DNA of 64,000 nucleotides from Shouchella clausii. Lineage in GTDB: Bacteria > Bacillota > Bacilli > Bacillales > Bacillaceae_D. Position numbers and translations under genes: made by a program. Each line of letters opens with the position of its first letter. Within the stretch, counting starts at the first letter, position 1. Below are positions 9,121 to 18,232 of the stretch, one piece after another. The notes under the pieces are model-generated. The model saw nothing but the letters and a program-made list of their open reading frames with translations. It had not been told where the DNA came from and ran no database searches. The stretch covers positions 992,001-1,056,000 of the forward strand of contig NZ_BCXJ01000001.1 of assembly GCF_001598215.1 (NCBI RefSeq), given 5' to 3'.

Positions 9121-10448
9121 GCCAAGTGGAGATGACGGTACGGGAGCAGGCAATTCAAGCTGATTTTGCAAAACGGATGGACGAAACTGAGCTCCTTAAC
9201 TGCATGCAATGCGGGTTTTGTTTGCCACACTGCCCAACTTACTTGGAGACAGGTTATCAAGAAGCACACTCGCCCCGGGGCCGCATTGCCCTGATGAAAG
9301 CGGTCCATGACGGTTTGATCGCCCCAGATGAGGAAGTCAAACGCTCCTTGGACTTATGCCTTGGCTGTCGCGCTTGCGAACCGGTTTGTCCTGCGGGCGT
9401 GAACTATGGCCATATGCTTGAAGAGGCCCGTGATATTTTTGAAGACCATTCCACCCACTCTGCCGGTGTCAAAACGATGCGCAAAACCGTGTTTGAAGGG
9501 TTGTTTCCCCACCAAAACCGGATGGAAAAAGCGATGAGCCTTGTTGGCTTTTACCAGCGTAGCGGACTGCAACATATTACCCGAAAAATAGGGTTTATGA
9601 AGTTGTTTCCAGAGAGCATGCAGGCGATGGAGAGGGCGATGCCAAGCGTCCTTCCCCGTAAAGAGCGGAAGGCACACAAACGTGTATATGAAGCAGAGCA
9701 AGCGCCGGTTGCTACAGTTGCTTTTTTCAAAGGCTGTTTAATGGATACGATGTTTTACGAAACCAACAAAAACACCATTTTGTTATTGCAAAAGGCTGGT
9801 TGCCGTATTGTCGTGCCAGATAGTCAAGGATGCTGCGGCGCCCTCCACGGCCATAGCGGCGAGAAGGCAAAGGCGCAAGAAATGGCGCGCAAAAACATTG
9901 ATGCCTTTGAGGATAGCGGTGCCGATTTCATTATTTCAAATGCTGGCGGTTGTGGCGCTTTTCTCCAAGACTATAGCCATTTGCTTAGCAAAGACCGTGA
10001 TTACGCTGAGCGTGCCGCTGATTTTACAGCCAAGATGAAAGACATCTCGCAAATTTTAGTAGAAGTCGGCTTTCATGAGCGCGTGCCACTGAAATTGGCC
10101 TCTCAGCGGATCACATACCAAGACTCGTGCCATTTACGCAATGTCATGAAAACAGCTTCTGCTCCCCGGCAGTTGCTCCAGGCAATTGAAGGGGTTGAAT
10201 TGATCGAAATGGAAAAAGCCGATAGTTGTTGCGGGTCAGCCGGTATTTACAACATCATTGAGTCAGAAATGTCGATGCAAATTCTTGACCGAAAAATGGA
10301 ACATACAAAAGCGACGAAAGCAACGACAGTTGTCACAGCGAACCCTGGCTGCCTTCTGCAAATGAAGCTCGGCATTGAACGCGAAGGCTTACAACAAAAA
10401 ATGGAGGCTGTCCATATCGTCGATTTACTTGCAGAAGCAGTTCAATAA
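9117..10448 (+). CDS. glcF: Glycolate oxidase iron-sulfur subunit GlcF
   Basis: A 443-residue protein with two 4Fe-4S ferredoxin motifs in the N-terminal part (CMQCGFCLPHCP near residue 28 and CLGCRACEPVCP near 82) and two CCG domains further on (GCCGALHG near 237 and SCCGSAG near 373), the layout of GlcF and lactate-utilisation LutA relatives. It transfers electrons from the GlcD flavin to the membrane chain. It overlaps glcD by four bases and ends at a strong terminator, so the glc transcript closes here. No glcE homologue is present, as usual in bacilli. Confidence 0.92.
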   Translation: MSQVEMTVREQAIQADFAKRMDETELLNCMQCGFCLPHCPTYLETGYQEAHSPRGRIALMKAVHDGLIAPDEEVKRSLDLCLGCRACEPVCPAGVNYGHMLEEARDIFEDHSTHSAGVKTMRKTVFEGLFPHQNRMEKAMSLVGFYQRSGLQHITRKIGFMKLFPESMQAMERAMPSVLPRKERKAHKRVYEAEQAPVATVAFFKGCLMDTMFYETNKNTILLLQKAGCRIVVPDSQGCCGALHGHSGEKAKAQEMARKNIDAFEDSGADFIISNAGGCGAFLQDYSHLLSKDRDYAERAADFTAKMKDISQILVEVGFHERVPLKLASQRITYQDSCHLRNVMKTASAPRQLLQAIEGVELIEMEKADSCCGSAGIYNIIESEMSMQILDRKMEHTKATKATTVVTANPGCLLQMKLGIEREGLQQKMEAVHIVDLLAEAVQ

Positions 10449-10484
10449 AAAAGCCTTGCTAGGTTTTCCTAGCAAGGCTTTTTT
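10449..10484 (+). terminator. Terminator of the glc operon
   Basis: A perfect 13-base stem (10451-10463 with 10468-10480) with a TTTT loop and a T tail directly after the glcF stop. Confidence 0.9.
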
Positions 10485-10518
10485 GCGTTCACGCCCGATG
10501 TTTAGGGGGATGAAACCG

Positions 10519-10547
10519 TTGACGGTGAAAGCTCCCTCCATTAAAAT
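10519..10547 (+). promoter_or_regulatory. Sigma-A promoter of the ABC importer operon
   Basis: TTGACG at 10519-10524 and TAAAAT at 10542-10547 are separated by 17 bases, about 60 bases ahead of the first gene. Confidence 0.55.
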
Positions 10548-10607
10548 GAATAAATGTTACTATCCTTATTAATAATCTTGGTTTTATAGGTTAAAGGGGG
10601 GATCGCG

Positions 10608-11450
10608 ATGCAAGTAAAAATGAGCCATGTGGAAAAGACATTTGCCAAAGGCAAAAACGATACGCTCCATGTTTTAAATGATATTGACATGACGATTAAC
10701 GAAGGCGACTTCGTTTCGCTTCTCGGCCCTTCAGGCTGCGGAAAATCGACGATTCTCAACTTAATTGCTGGGCTTGACTCGCCGACGAGCGGCGACGTGT
10801 TCGTCAATGGGAAGCAAGTAAACAAACCTGGCAACGACCGTGTTGTTGTTTTCCAAGAAGCAGGTTTGTTTCCATGGATGAATGTGCTTGAAAATGTCGC
10901 GTATGGACTAAAATTAAAAGGCTTTTCCAATCAAGAAAGTGCAGAAAAGGCACGTGAAGGTTTGAAAATGGTTCATCTGGGCAACTTTTCCACTGCTTAT
11001 CCCCATGAGCTATCTGGAGGAATGAAGCAACGTGTCGCGATTGCACGGGCGCTTGTGATGGATCCTGATATTTTGCTCATGGATGAACCTTTTGCCGCTC
11101 TTGATGAGCAAACGAGAATGGTCCTCCATAAAGAACTGTTGGAAATATGGGCAGAGACAGGCAAAACGATTTTATTCATTACTCATAATATCCGCGAAGC
11201 TGTCATGCTTTCCAATCGAATTGTGTTAATGGGAACAAGACCTGGGCGAATAAAAAAAGAGTTTATCGTTCAAGCGGCGTTGCCTCGTGACCCGGCAGAT
11301 AGTTACCTAGTGGATTTGGAAAGAAGAATCATGAAAGAACTTGAAGACGAGATGGAAAAAGTGTTAAAGGAGGAGTTTGGAGATGGTTACAGCTATAAGA
11401 CGGACCGTATTCGTCGCGGCGATCATAGCTATATGGGAGATCATATCTAA
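10608..11450 (+). CDS. ABC transporter ATPase, SsuB/TauB/NrtD type
   Basis: A 280-residue nucleotide-binding subunit. The Walker A motif GPSGCGKST (about residue 43), signature LSGGMKQR (about 133), Walker B ILLMDEPFAALDEQ (about 152) and the switch His in FITHN are all intact. This subfamily powers import of aliphatic sulfonates, taurine, nitrate, cyanate or thiamine precursors. It is the first gene of a three-gene operon, and its end overlaps the permease start by 68 bases. The substrate is not determined by sequence; no sulfonate monooxygenase is in the window. Confidence 0.9.
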   Translation: MQVKMSHVEKTFAKGKNDTLHVLNDIDMTINEGDFVSLLGPSGCGKSTILNLIAGLDSPTSGDVFVNGKQVNKPGNDRVVVFQEAGLFPWMNVLENVAYGLKLKGFSNQESAEKAREGLKMVHLGNFSTAYPHELSGGMKQRVAIARALVMDPDILLMDEPFAALDEQTRMVLHKELLEIWAETGKTILFITHNIREAVMLSNRIVLMGTRPGRIKKEFIVQAALPRDPADSYLVDLERRIMKELEDEMEKVLKEEFGDGYSYKTDRIRRGDHSYMGDHI

Positions 11451-12168
11451 AAGCGGCTTATTTCCAACCTTCCTTTTCCCTCCTTTGATTCTGCCAAATG
11501 ATTCAGGCGGCGTTACCGTAGTAGGAACACTTATAAATGGTATTGTGGACGGGCGCCTGTTAACAGCAACGGGCCTCACGCTCGGACGGCTGTTGATCGG
11601 TTTTGCAATTGCGATTTCTCTTGGCCTTTTGTTCGGTTATTTGATTGCCCGTTACAAATGGGTAGACGACACACTCGGCTTTTTGGTGACGGCGTTGCAG
11701 TCGATTCCAAGCATTGTTTGGTTTCCACTTGCGATTGTTTGGTTTGGTTTGGGCAATGCATCGATCTTGTTTATTGTCACGATCGGGGCAACTTGGACAA
11801 TGACAGTTAGTGCCAGCACGGGCTTTAAAAACGTGCCTAGCCTGTATTTAAATGTAGCACGGACGCTTGGCTCATCAGGGGCTCATCTCGTGCGGACTGT
11901 TGTGTTGCCCGCTTCTGTCCCACACTTGATTTCTGGTTTGCGGATGGCCTGGGCTTTCGCTTGGCGGGCAATTATGGCTGGTGAACTGCTAGGTGGTTCA
12001 GGCGGTTTAGGGTATTTGCTTAATATGGGGCGCTCGCTCCAGCAAATGGATCTTGTCTTGTCAGTGATGATCATCATCGGCATCATTGGCACGTTAATGG
12101 ATAATCTCGTGTTTTTACGCGCTGAACGATCTGTTCAAAAAAAGTGGGGCTTGAAGCCAAGTCTATAA
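11383..12168 (+). CDS. ABC transporter permease, SsuC/TauC type
   Basis: The start is ATG 11383, nine bases after AAAGGAGG; a TTG at 11377 is too close. The 261-residue protein has six membrane segments and the inner-membrane-component EAA-like loop (LGSSGAHLVRTVVLPAS...). It is the permease of the sulfonate/nitrate/taurine-type importer. The 68-base overlap with the upstream ATPase gene in another frame indicates tight coupling. Confidence 0.9.
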   Translation: MVTAIRRTVFVAAIIAIWEIISKSGLFPTFLFPPLILPNDSGGVTVVGTLINGIVDGRLLTATGLTLGRLLIGFAIAISLGLLFGYLIARYKWVDDTLGFLVTALQSIPSIVWFPLAIVWFGLGNASILFIVTIGATWTMTVSASTGFKNVPSLYLNVARTLGSSGAHLVRTVVLPASVPHLISGLRMAWAFAWRAIMAGELLGGSGGLGYLLNMGRSLQQMDLVLSVMIIIGIIGTLMDNLVFLRAERSVQKKWGLKPSL

Positions 12169-12202
12169 ACAAAGGACATACGATAAAGAAGGGGAGAGTG
12201 GA

Positions 12203-13168
12203 ATGAAAGGAATTATAAAAGCAGGCGCGTTTGCCTGCGTGGCAGCGCTTGCCTTAGCAGGATGCGGCCAAGGCGCAACAGAAGGGGAAGTTCGGATTGG
12301 TTATTTTCCGAATCTCACCCATATTGCCACCATTATTGCGTTGGAAAATGGCTATTTTGATGAAGAATTTGGCGAGGAGACGACGATTCAAACAAGGACT
12401 GTTCCAGACGGCAGCGCTTTTATGGAGGCAATGTCGACAAATGAGATTGATATCGGCACAGTCGGGCCAGGACCAGCAATGAATACGTATACGTCCAATC
12501 CTGCCCATTCGATTATTGCTGGTGCAGTCAATGGCGGTGCTGTATTAATGGTTCGTGAGGATACGGAAGTGGAGACAGTTGCTGATTTAGCTGGGGAACG
12601 GGTAGCAGTGCCGACATTAGGTTCGACGCAGGATGTCATGCTCCGTAAAGCATTAGCTGATGCAGGCGTTAATGCCGAGGAGGTAGAACTCATTCCACAA
12701 GCGCCGGCGGATACGTCGACGTTGTTTAACCAAGGAGACGTGGCAGCGGCAGCGACCCAGGAACCGTGGGGCAGCTATTTGGAGGAACAAACAGGGGCTC
12801 GCTTTTTATTGGACGCTAATGCGTTTGCGTGGGGAGAGGAATCTACCAACACGGTTGTTGTAGCGACGCATGACTTTCTCGATGTCAATGAGGAGTTAGC
12901 ACGGGCCTATTTGCGCGCACACAAAAAAGCGGTTCAGTTTGTCCAAGAGCAACCTCAAGAAGCAGCCGGCATTTTTGTCAGCCATATCAAGGAAGAAACG
13001 GGGAACGAGCTGAACATAGCAGAAATAGAGCAATCAATGGAGCGGTTATTCCCAACCGTTGACGTCAATGAACAAGTATTGCAAGAGATGGCCGAAATCG
13101 CCCATGAGGCAGGCAATATGAGTTCAACTGATATGGATGGATTGGTTGATTTAAGCTATCTAGAATAA
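12203..13168 (+). CDS. Substrate-binding lipoprotein, SsuA/TauA/NrtA-like
   Basis: A 321-residue protein with a lipoprotein signal ending LALAGC (Cys 20), then an NMT1/SsuA-type periplasmic-binding fold. Typical family stretches are GYFPNLTHI at the start of the mature protein and TVGPGPAMN near residue 90. It should capture the ligand at the outer membrane face and deliver it to the two preceding subunits. The conserved stretch QEPWGSYLEE agrees with sulfonate/nitrate binders, but the ligand is not identifiable. GGGGAG lies before the ATG, and a terminator follows. Confidence 0.9.
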   Translation: MKGIIKAGAFACVAALALAGCGQGATEGEVRIGYFPNLTHIATIIALENGYFDEEFGEETTIQTRTVPDGSAFMEAMSTNEIDIGTVGPGPAMNTYTSNPAHSIIAGAVNGGAVLMVREDTEVETVADLAGERVAVPTLGSTQDVMLRKALADAGVNAEEVELIPQAPADTSTLFNQGDVAAAATQEPWGSYLEEQTGARFLLDANAFAWGEESTNTVVVATHDFLDVNEELARAYLRAHKKAVQFVQEQPQEAAGIFVSHIKEETGNELNIAEIEQSMERLFPTVDVNEQVLQEMAEIAHEAGNMSSTDMDGLVDLSYLE

Positions 13169-13491
13169 TAAAAACAATAGCTTGAAAGGAGAGTTTTCTT
13201 ATTTGAGGTAGCCAAGCGAAACGGACTGAATCGTGAGGGTTCAGTCCGTTTTGAAGCCGCAAGCATACTAGAGCGAGAGAACTTGACGCCTGCTTTTAGC
13301 CCTGATATTTGCCGTACTTGGTTTGTCAAACTGCAAGCATTTGCTGGTTTCATCCATCGTTGATTCAAACGTGTAAATGACAATATTTATTTTATGTTAC
13401 TAGAAGATCAGTGATGTACTGTTCTCATTAAGAAAGCTATCTTTCTCGATACAATCGTCTCATGCTTAGGGGGGTTCGATCACAAGGCTAT
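13169..13491. other. Intergenic stretch without a supported gene
   Basis: A gap of 323 bases between the ABC operon and the GNAT gene. Apart from the terminator at 13219-13252 I see no supported feature. A short open frame runs through it on the plus strand to the stop at about 13363, but it has no start, no ribosome site and no recognisable motif. Confidence 0.5.
13219..13252 (+). terminator. Terminator of the SsuABC-type operon
   Basis: A perfect 12-base stem (13219-13230 with 13240-13251) with a nine-base loop and a short T tail. Confidence 0.75.
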
Positions 13492-14492
<1,001 letters not shown>

Positions 14493-14510
14493 TAAAACTC
14501 CTTAACGTTA

Positions 14511-14532
14511 TTTTGTTGTAAATGCAACAAAA
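14511..14532. promoter_or_regulatory. Operator-like palindrome 1 upstream of marR
   Basis: TTTTGTTG and CAACAAAA are perfect eight-base arms around a six-base centre. The same architecture is repeated at 14556-14577, 45 bases away centre to centre. Confidence 0.65.
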
Positions 14533-14555
14533 TTAATATGTTCATTTTACTCGAA

Positions 14556-14577
14556 TTTTATTGTATTTGCAATAAAA
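14556..14577. promoter_or_regulatory. Operator-like palindrome 2 upstream of marR
   Basis: TTTTATTG and CAATAAAA are perfect eight-base arms around a six-base centre. It differs from site 1 by one base per arm, as expected for two sites of one dimeric regulator. Confidence 0.65.
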
Positions 14578-14841
14578 AAAGATCATAAAGTAGTCATGAA
14601 TACGAGCAAAGCATCCGAGATGCAAACAGGCTTTAGGTTAGGCGAATCTTTATTTTAAGAGACTGAAAATGTTGCCAACAGGTGATGAATCACCAAAAAC
14701 AAAATGAACATCATTAGACAGTTTCCCGATATTTTTGACGCCACTGCCTAGTGATTTTAGGCTATAATGGAGCAACGACATAAGATCGGTTGTTTGCAAA
14801 AAGAGAGAGAGGCACGTACAGCAAACGTGAAAGGAGAGGCC

Positions 14842-15405
14842 ATGTCGCGTTTTGTTAAAATTGCCGTTGTTGTTATGCTGCTAGCCGCAGCTATTGGCAT
14901 TATTGCTTATTCGAGCTCCACACCATACGCCAACCAAGACATGAGGGGCATCCTGAGCAGGCTGCCGCTATCGTGGCTCGAACAGACATTTATCGGCCAG
15001 ATTTCTTTTGTCTATGGTGGAAGGCCGGTTGGCATTGCTTATACAGGCGTAGAAGCGTTTGTTGAATTTTTCTTGCGCAAAGGGGCCCATTTTGTTTCTT
15101 TCTTCGTGATTGGTGCTTTGGCTTGCCGGTTGTTTGCGTACGTCTTCCGCCTACGCTTTGCAAGTTTTTTCGCCCTCCTATTCGTCATTGGTTATGCTTC
15201 CTTCGATGAGTACAGGCAATCGCTTGTACCGGATCGAACGCCATTATTGGAAGACGTTTTATTGGATACAGCAGGTGGAATAACAGGCATTCTCCTTGTG
15301 GTGATTTGGTTGTCTGTTCGAAAAATGAGGCAAAACCGAACGCTTCCTCCAGCAAGCCAAGAGCCGCGGACGAGAATGGAACGCAGGCAACGGCAACGCG
15401 CTTAG
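14842..15405 (+). CDS. VanZ-like membrane protein
   Basis: The frame is open from 14767, but AAAGGAGAGG just ahead of ATG 14842 gives a clean N-terminal membrane segment (MSRFVKIAVVVMLL). The 187-residue protein has about four membrane helices and the VanZ-type stretches KGAHFVSFFVIGAL (near residue 83) and ASFDEYRQSLVPDRT (near 116). VanZ proteins give low-level teicoplanin resistance in some hosts; for most chromosomal homologues the function is unknown. Monocistronic, closed by a perfect palindrome terminator. Confidence 0.85.
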   Translation: MSRFVKIAVVVMLLAAAIGIIAYSSSTPYANQDMRGILSRLPLSWLEQTFIGQISFVYGGRPVGIAYTGVEAFVEFFLRKGAHFVSFFVIGALACRLFAYVFRLRFASFFALLFVIGYASFDEYRQSLVPDRTPLLEDVLLDTAGGITGILLVVIWLSVRKMRQNRTLPPASQEPRTRMERRQRQRA

Positions 15406-15422
15406 CAAAGAGATAGAAAGAA

Positions 15423-15454
15423 GCGGCAGCCCAGCGATATCGCTGGGCTGCCGC
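15423..15454 (+). terminator. Perfect 32-base palindrome, probable terminator
   Basis: Both 16-base arms match exactly with no loop bases, and a T-rich tail (GGTTGTTTTTG) follows on the plus strand. Most likely the terminator of the VanZ gene. Confidence 0.7.
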
Positions 15455-15555
15455 ATGGTTGTTTTTGTGTCGGTTAGACTTTGCTAATTCGTTAGCGTAT
15501 GTTGCTGTGTAAAGTCGTTCATGTGACAGCGTGATTGCCGGCTTTATCTTTTCAT

Positions 15556-16260
15556 CTATTGTGGTTTTTCCAGGTCTTGCACAAGTGCAGCCGTTTTTTT
15601 GTGCTTTTCAAAGTGGAGCGCTTTTTCAAAAGCACGGTATGCCTTTTTCTCGCCATGAAATCGGAACATCGCGTACTGATGGAGTTCAAATGTCTTTTCT
15701 GTTTCAAATAGGTTGATTGCTTCTTTAAGGTTGTCTGCCCGCTGGTGAAGGAAATACGTTTTAAATTTTTGGATGGCATAGGGTTTTAAATAGTAAGGTG
15801 GAATATCCGTTTCGGATAGAAGCTGTTGAAGTGATTCTCTGGCAGTCGTTCTTGCCGAATCTAACCGTTGCTTTGCGTGCTCTAGTTTCCGTTTATACGA
15901 GCGGCTGTTTTTAATGAGTCGGTTGATGCCATACATTCCAACAACGTAAAAGAATAGAGGCGCTAAAATGAACAGGGCCAGAAACAGCAACGCCTTGTAT
16001 AGAAAGAAAGGCAAAGAAAGGAGTTGGAATGAAGCGATCAGCATATTGCCAAATAACGTGTGAAAGGAAAAAAGGAATAGAATGATTGCACAAGCAAACC
16101 ATGTGTTCAGATAGCGTGGGAGAAAAAAGTGACGCAGCGGCCCGCTTGTCAGTTGCTGAAACTGTTCCAGGCATTGCCTCTCTTCTCCTTGTGCTTGTTC
16201 GTTTTGTTCAACGAGCACTTCCAGAGACTGAATATGGGCAAGCCATTGCTTTTGGTTCAT
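15556..16260 (-). CDS. Hypothetical membrane protein with coiled-coil flanks
   Basis: The start is ATG 16260 behind GGAAAGGCGGG, giving 234 residues; the open frame upstream is non-coding. Residues 1-40 are Gln/Glu-rich and likely helical, two hydrophobic segments lie near 53-75 and 86-112, and the rest is a basic helical cytoplasmic region with a TPR-like patch (KEAINLFETEKTFELHQYAMF). I do not recognise the family. It is transcribed away from the HPr-like gene and is probably monocistronic. Confidence 0.7.
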   Translation of the reverse strand: MNQKQWLAHIQSLEVLVEQNEQAQGEERQCLEQFQQLTSGPLRHFFLPRYLNTWFACAIILFLFSFHTLFGNMLIASFQLLSLPFFLYKALLFLALFILAPLFFYVVGMYGINRLIKNSRSYKRKLEHAKQRLDSARTTARESLQQLLSETDIPPYYLKPYAIQKFKTYFLHQRADNLKEAINLFETEKTFELHQYAMFRFHGEKKAYRAFEKALHFEKHKKTAALVQDLEKPQ

Positions 16261-16411
16261 ACTATCCCGCCTTTCCTTGTTCTTGTCCAGTTGTTTTATT
16301 TTTATGATGTCCGTTTGGCAACAATGACTGTTTTCGCAAGAAGTTCTTGTTCCTCGGTATTTTCGAGTGAAGGCTGCATATAGATGATTCGAGACGAAAG
16401 GAGAGGAAAAG

Positions 16412-16663
16412 ATGGAAAAAACGGTTACGGTCGGACTCGAACATGGGCTCCATGCGAACGCTGCTTCGGCATTTGTCCATGAAGCAGGGCAGTACAAAGC
16501 GGATGTCTACCTTAAGAAAGGATCTTCAACGATTAACGCAAAAAGCATTCTTGGCTTAATGAGCATCGTTGTTCAAAAAGGAGATGACGTGTTGTTGACA
16601 GCAGAAGGTGCAGATGAGGAAGCCGCGATTGAACGATTAAGCACATTTTTGGAAGGAAAATAA
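16412..16663 (+). CDS. HPr/Crh-like phosphocarrier with altered active site
   Basis: An 83-residue HPr fold protein. HPr passes phosphate from enzyme I to sugar PTS enzymes via His15, and when phosphorylated on Ser46 acts with CcpA. Here the phospho-His is retained (His14 in GLHANAAS) and so is the regulatory serine (Ser45 in NAKSILGLMS), but the HARPA motif reads HANAA: the Arg that contacts the phospho-His is Asn16 and the Pro is Ala17. Outside that site it resembles Crh more than HPr. It stands alone, without ptsI and not in a yvcJKL-crh cluster. AAAGGAGAGG precedes the ATG. Confidence 0.88.
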   Translation: MEKTVTVGLEHGLHANAASAFVHEAGQYKADVYLKKGSSTINAKSILGLMSIVVQKGDDVLLTAEGADEEAAIERLSTFLEGK

Positions 16664-16666
16664 CGA

Positions 16667-16700
16667 AAAAACCGGTGCCACGTGCATCGGTTTTTTTATT
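16667..16700 (+). terminator. Terminator of the HPr-like gene
   Basis: AAAAAACCGGTGC pairs with GCATCGGTTTTTT around a short loop, with one G-T pair, ending in a T run. Confidence 0.8.
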
Positions 16701-16810
16701 TAACAAACGATTACCTTCCTTGTAGTAAGCAAAGGTCTAACCGACTTTGTGGTAGCCACTTTGCCATAGCTGGAGAAAAGGGCATCATTGTCCTTTTTGT
16801 GAAAAAAGAT

Positions 16811-16839
16811 TTGACAACGCTTTCTCAAGAGACTACAAT
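16811..16839 (+). promoter_or_regulatory. Sigma-A promoter overlapped by a cre-like box
   Basis: TTGACA at 16811-16816 and TACAAT at 16834-16839 with 17 bases between, about 120 bases ahead of the glucitol operon. The bases 16811-16825 match the CcpA cre consensus WTGNAANCGNWNNCW at all but one conserved position, and they cover the -35, so glucose repression is likely. Confidence 0.7.
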
Positions 16840-16852
16840 AACCAATAAGTTC

Positions 16853-16923
16853 ATATCATATGATATAACTTATAACATATGTTACCGAATTTAAACTAAT
16901 AATATGAAGTGTAACATATGTAA
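16853..16923. promoter_or_regulatory. Cluster of related palindromes upstream of the glucitol operon
   Basis: Three A/T-rich inverted repeats lie between the promoter and the first gene: ATATCATATGATAT at 16853-16866, TAACATATGTTA at 16873-16884 and TAACATATGTAA at 16912-16923. The last two share TAACATATGT. They are candidate sites for the SorC-type regulator encoded at the end of the operon. Confidence 0.5.
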
Positions 16924-16959
16924 AATGATGATTCGTTCTAAAAACGAGGAGGAAGATGT

Positions 16960-18216
16960 ATGTCCATTTATCGGGAATTACAAGAGCGTGATAAACAACA
17001 ACAGCCAATTAAAGTGGGAGTGATCGGTGTCGGTCAAATGGGATTCGGTTTAATTTCTCAAATCTCTCGAATTCCAGGAATGGTCGTTGGTGGGATTTGC
17101 GATGTCCATATTGAAAATGCAGAAAAAGCACGTGATTTTTATCATTCTCAAGAAAATAGAAAAGTGGAGACTGTTGTTTCTTCTGATTACCGGGCAGTAA
17201 TCCAATCAAATACAGTAGAGGTGGTCGTCGATGCAACAGGCGTCCCAGAAGTTGGTGCCAATATTGCCTTGGAGGCACTCCGTTCAAGAAAGCATCTTGT
17301 GCTACTGAATGTTGAAGTAGACATTACAATCGGATCGTATATGCATAGCATGTTCGATGCGGCTGGCCTTGTTTATTCTGGTTCAGCAGGAGACGAGCCG
17401 GCAGCGATTGTAGAACTTTATGAATTCGCGAAAACAATGGGGTTAGAAGTAGTCGTAGCAGGAAAAGGTAAAAACAACCCACTTAAGCCAACAGCAAATC
17501 CTGACACATGTGCAGAGGAAGCTAAACAGAAACATATGAGCGCACATATGCTGGCAGCATTCCAGGATGGCACAAAGACAATGGCTGAGATGAATTTGTT
17601 GAGCAACGCGATTGGACTTGTGCCGGATAAAGTCGGAATGCATGGAGTCGACGCTAACTTAGATAATGTCGCTAAGAAGCTAGATTTGAAAGAAAACGGT
17701 GGCGTCCTTGACTCACTTGGTGTTGTAGAATATGTAAACGGTTTAGCACCTGGGGTGTTTGTCATTGTCAAAAGTGAATTGGAACCTGTAGATGAAGAAC
17801 TGCGCTACTTGTTAAAAGTCAACGCCAACCATGGCCGCCATTACACTTTATACCGTCCGTACCATCTGGCAAGCCTAGAAACGCCAATTACGATTGCTAA
17901 GGCAGTGCTTCATCATGATACGTCGATTCATCCCCTTGGCGCACCGGTTTCTGAAACCGTAGCAGTTGCAAAACGTGCGATTCAGCCAGGTGAGAGACTA
18001 GATGGAATTGGCGGCTATAGCGTAAGAGGCATGTTGGAAACACATCAGGATATGAAGCAGAATGGCCATATTCCGATTGGCCTGATTAGTGGCAATGTCG
18101 TCGCCAAACGAGCCATTGAAGAAGGACAGTTTTTAACGATGGATGATGTCGAACTCGACACAATGACTACCGTTTGGAAACTCCGTGCATTGCAAGACCA
18201 TTTATTTGCTGAATAA
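16960..18216 (+). CDS. NAD(P)-dependent oxidoreductase with SAF domain, first gene of glucitol-type operon
   Basis: A 418-residue protein. The N-terminal Rossmann fold shows VGVIGVGQMGFG (about residues 19-30) like homoserine-dehydrogenase-related oxidoreductases; the middle has a substrate domain with GKGKNNPLKPT (near 169); and the C-terminus (about 335-405) is a SAF-like domain (GISGN..AKRAIEEGQ.L type). It opens an operon with gutM and three glucitol PTS genes. A canonical SrlD-type sorbitol-6-phosphate dehydrogenase is missing, so this enzyme probably oxidises the phosphorylated polyol, or another step of its breakdown. Substrate unproven. AGGAGGAAG precedes the ATG. Confidence 0.8.
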   Translation: MSIYRELQERDKQQQPIKVGVIGVGQMGFGLISQISRIPGMVVGGICDVHIENAEKARDFYHSQENRKVETVVSSDYRAVIQSNTVEVVVDATGVPEVGANIALEALRSRKHLVLLNVEVDITIGSYMHSMFDAAGLVYSGSAGDEPAAIVELYEFAKTMGLEVVVAGKGKNNPLKPTANPDTCAEEAKQKHMSAHMLAAFQDGTKTMAEMNLLSNAIGLVPDKVGMHGVDANLDNVAKKLDLKENGGVLDSLGVVEYVNGLAPGVFVIVKSELEPVDEELRYLLKVNANHGRHYTLYRPYHLASLETPITIAKAVLHHDTSIHPLGAPVSETVAVAKRAIQPGERLDGIGGYSVRGMLETHQDMKQNGHIPIGLISGNVVAKRAIEEGQFLTMDDVELDTMTTVWKLRALQDHLFAE

Positions 18217-18232
18217 CAAGGAGAAGGTGGAT

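Larger units (their letters stand above)
14493..14841. other. Divergent regulatory region between marR and the VanZ gene
   Basis: 349 bases with the two MarR-type palindromes near the marR end, a GGTGAT-GA-ATCACC inverted repeat at 14681-14694, and a TATAAT at 14763-14768 directly behind a GCCTA/TAGGC inverted repeat (14746-14762). No -35 matches that TATAAT well. No gene is supported here. Confidence 0.5.

Noticed and set aside
13202-13363. Short open frame after the sulfonate-type ABC operon
   Set aside because: No start codon with a ribosome site, and the frame runs straight through an intrinsic terminator.
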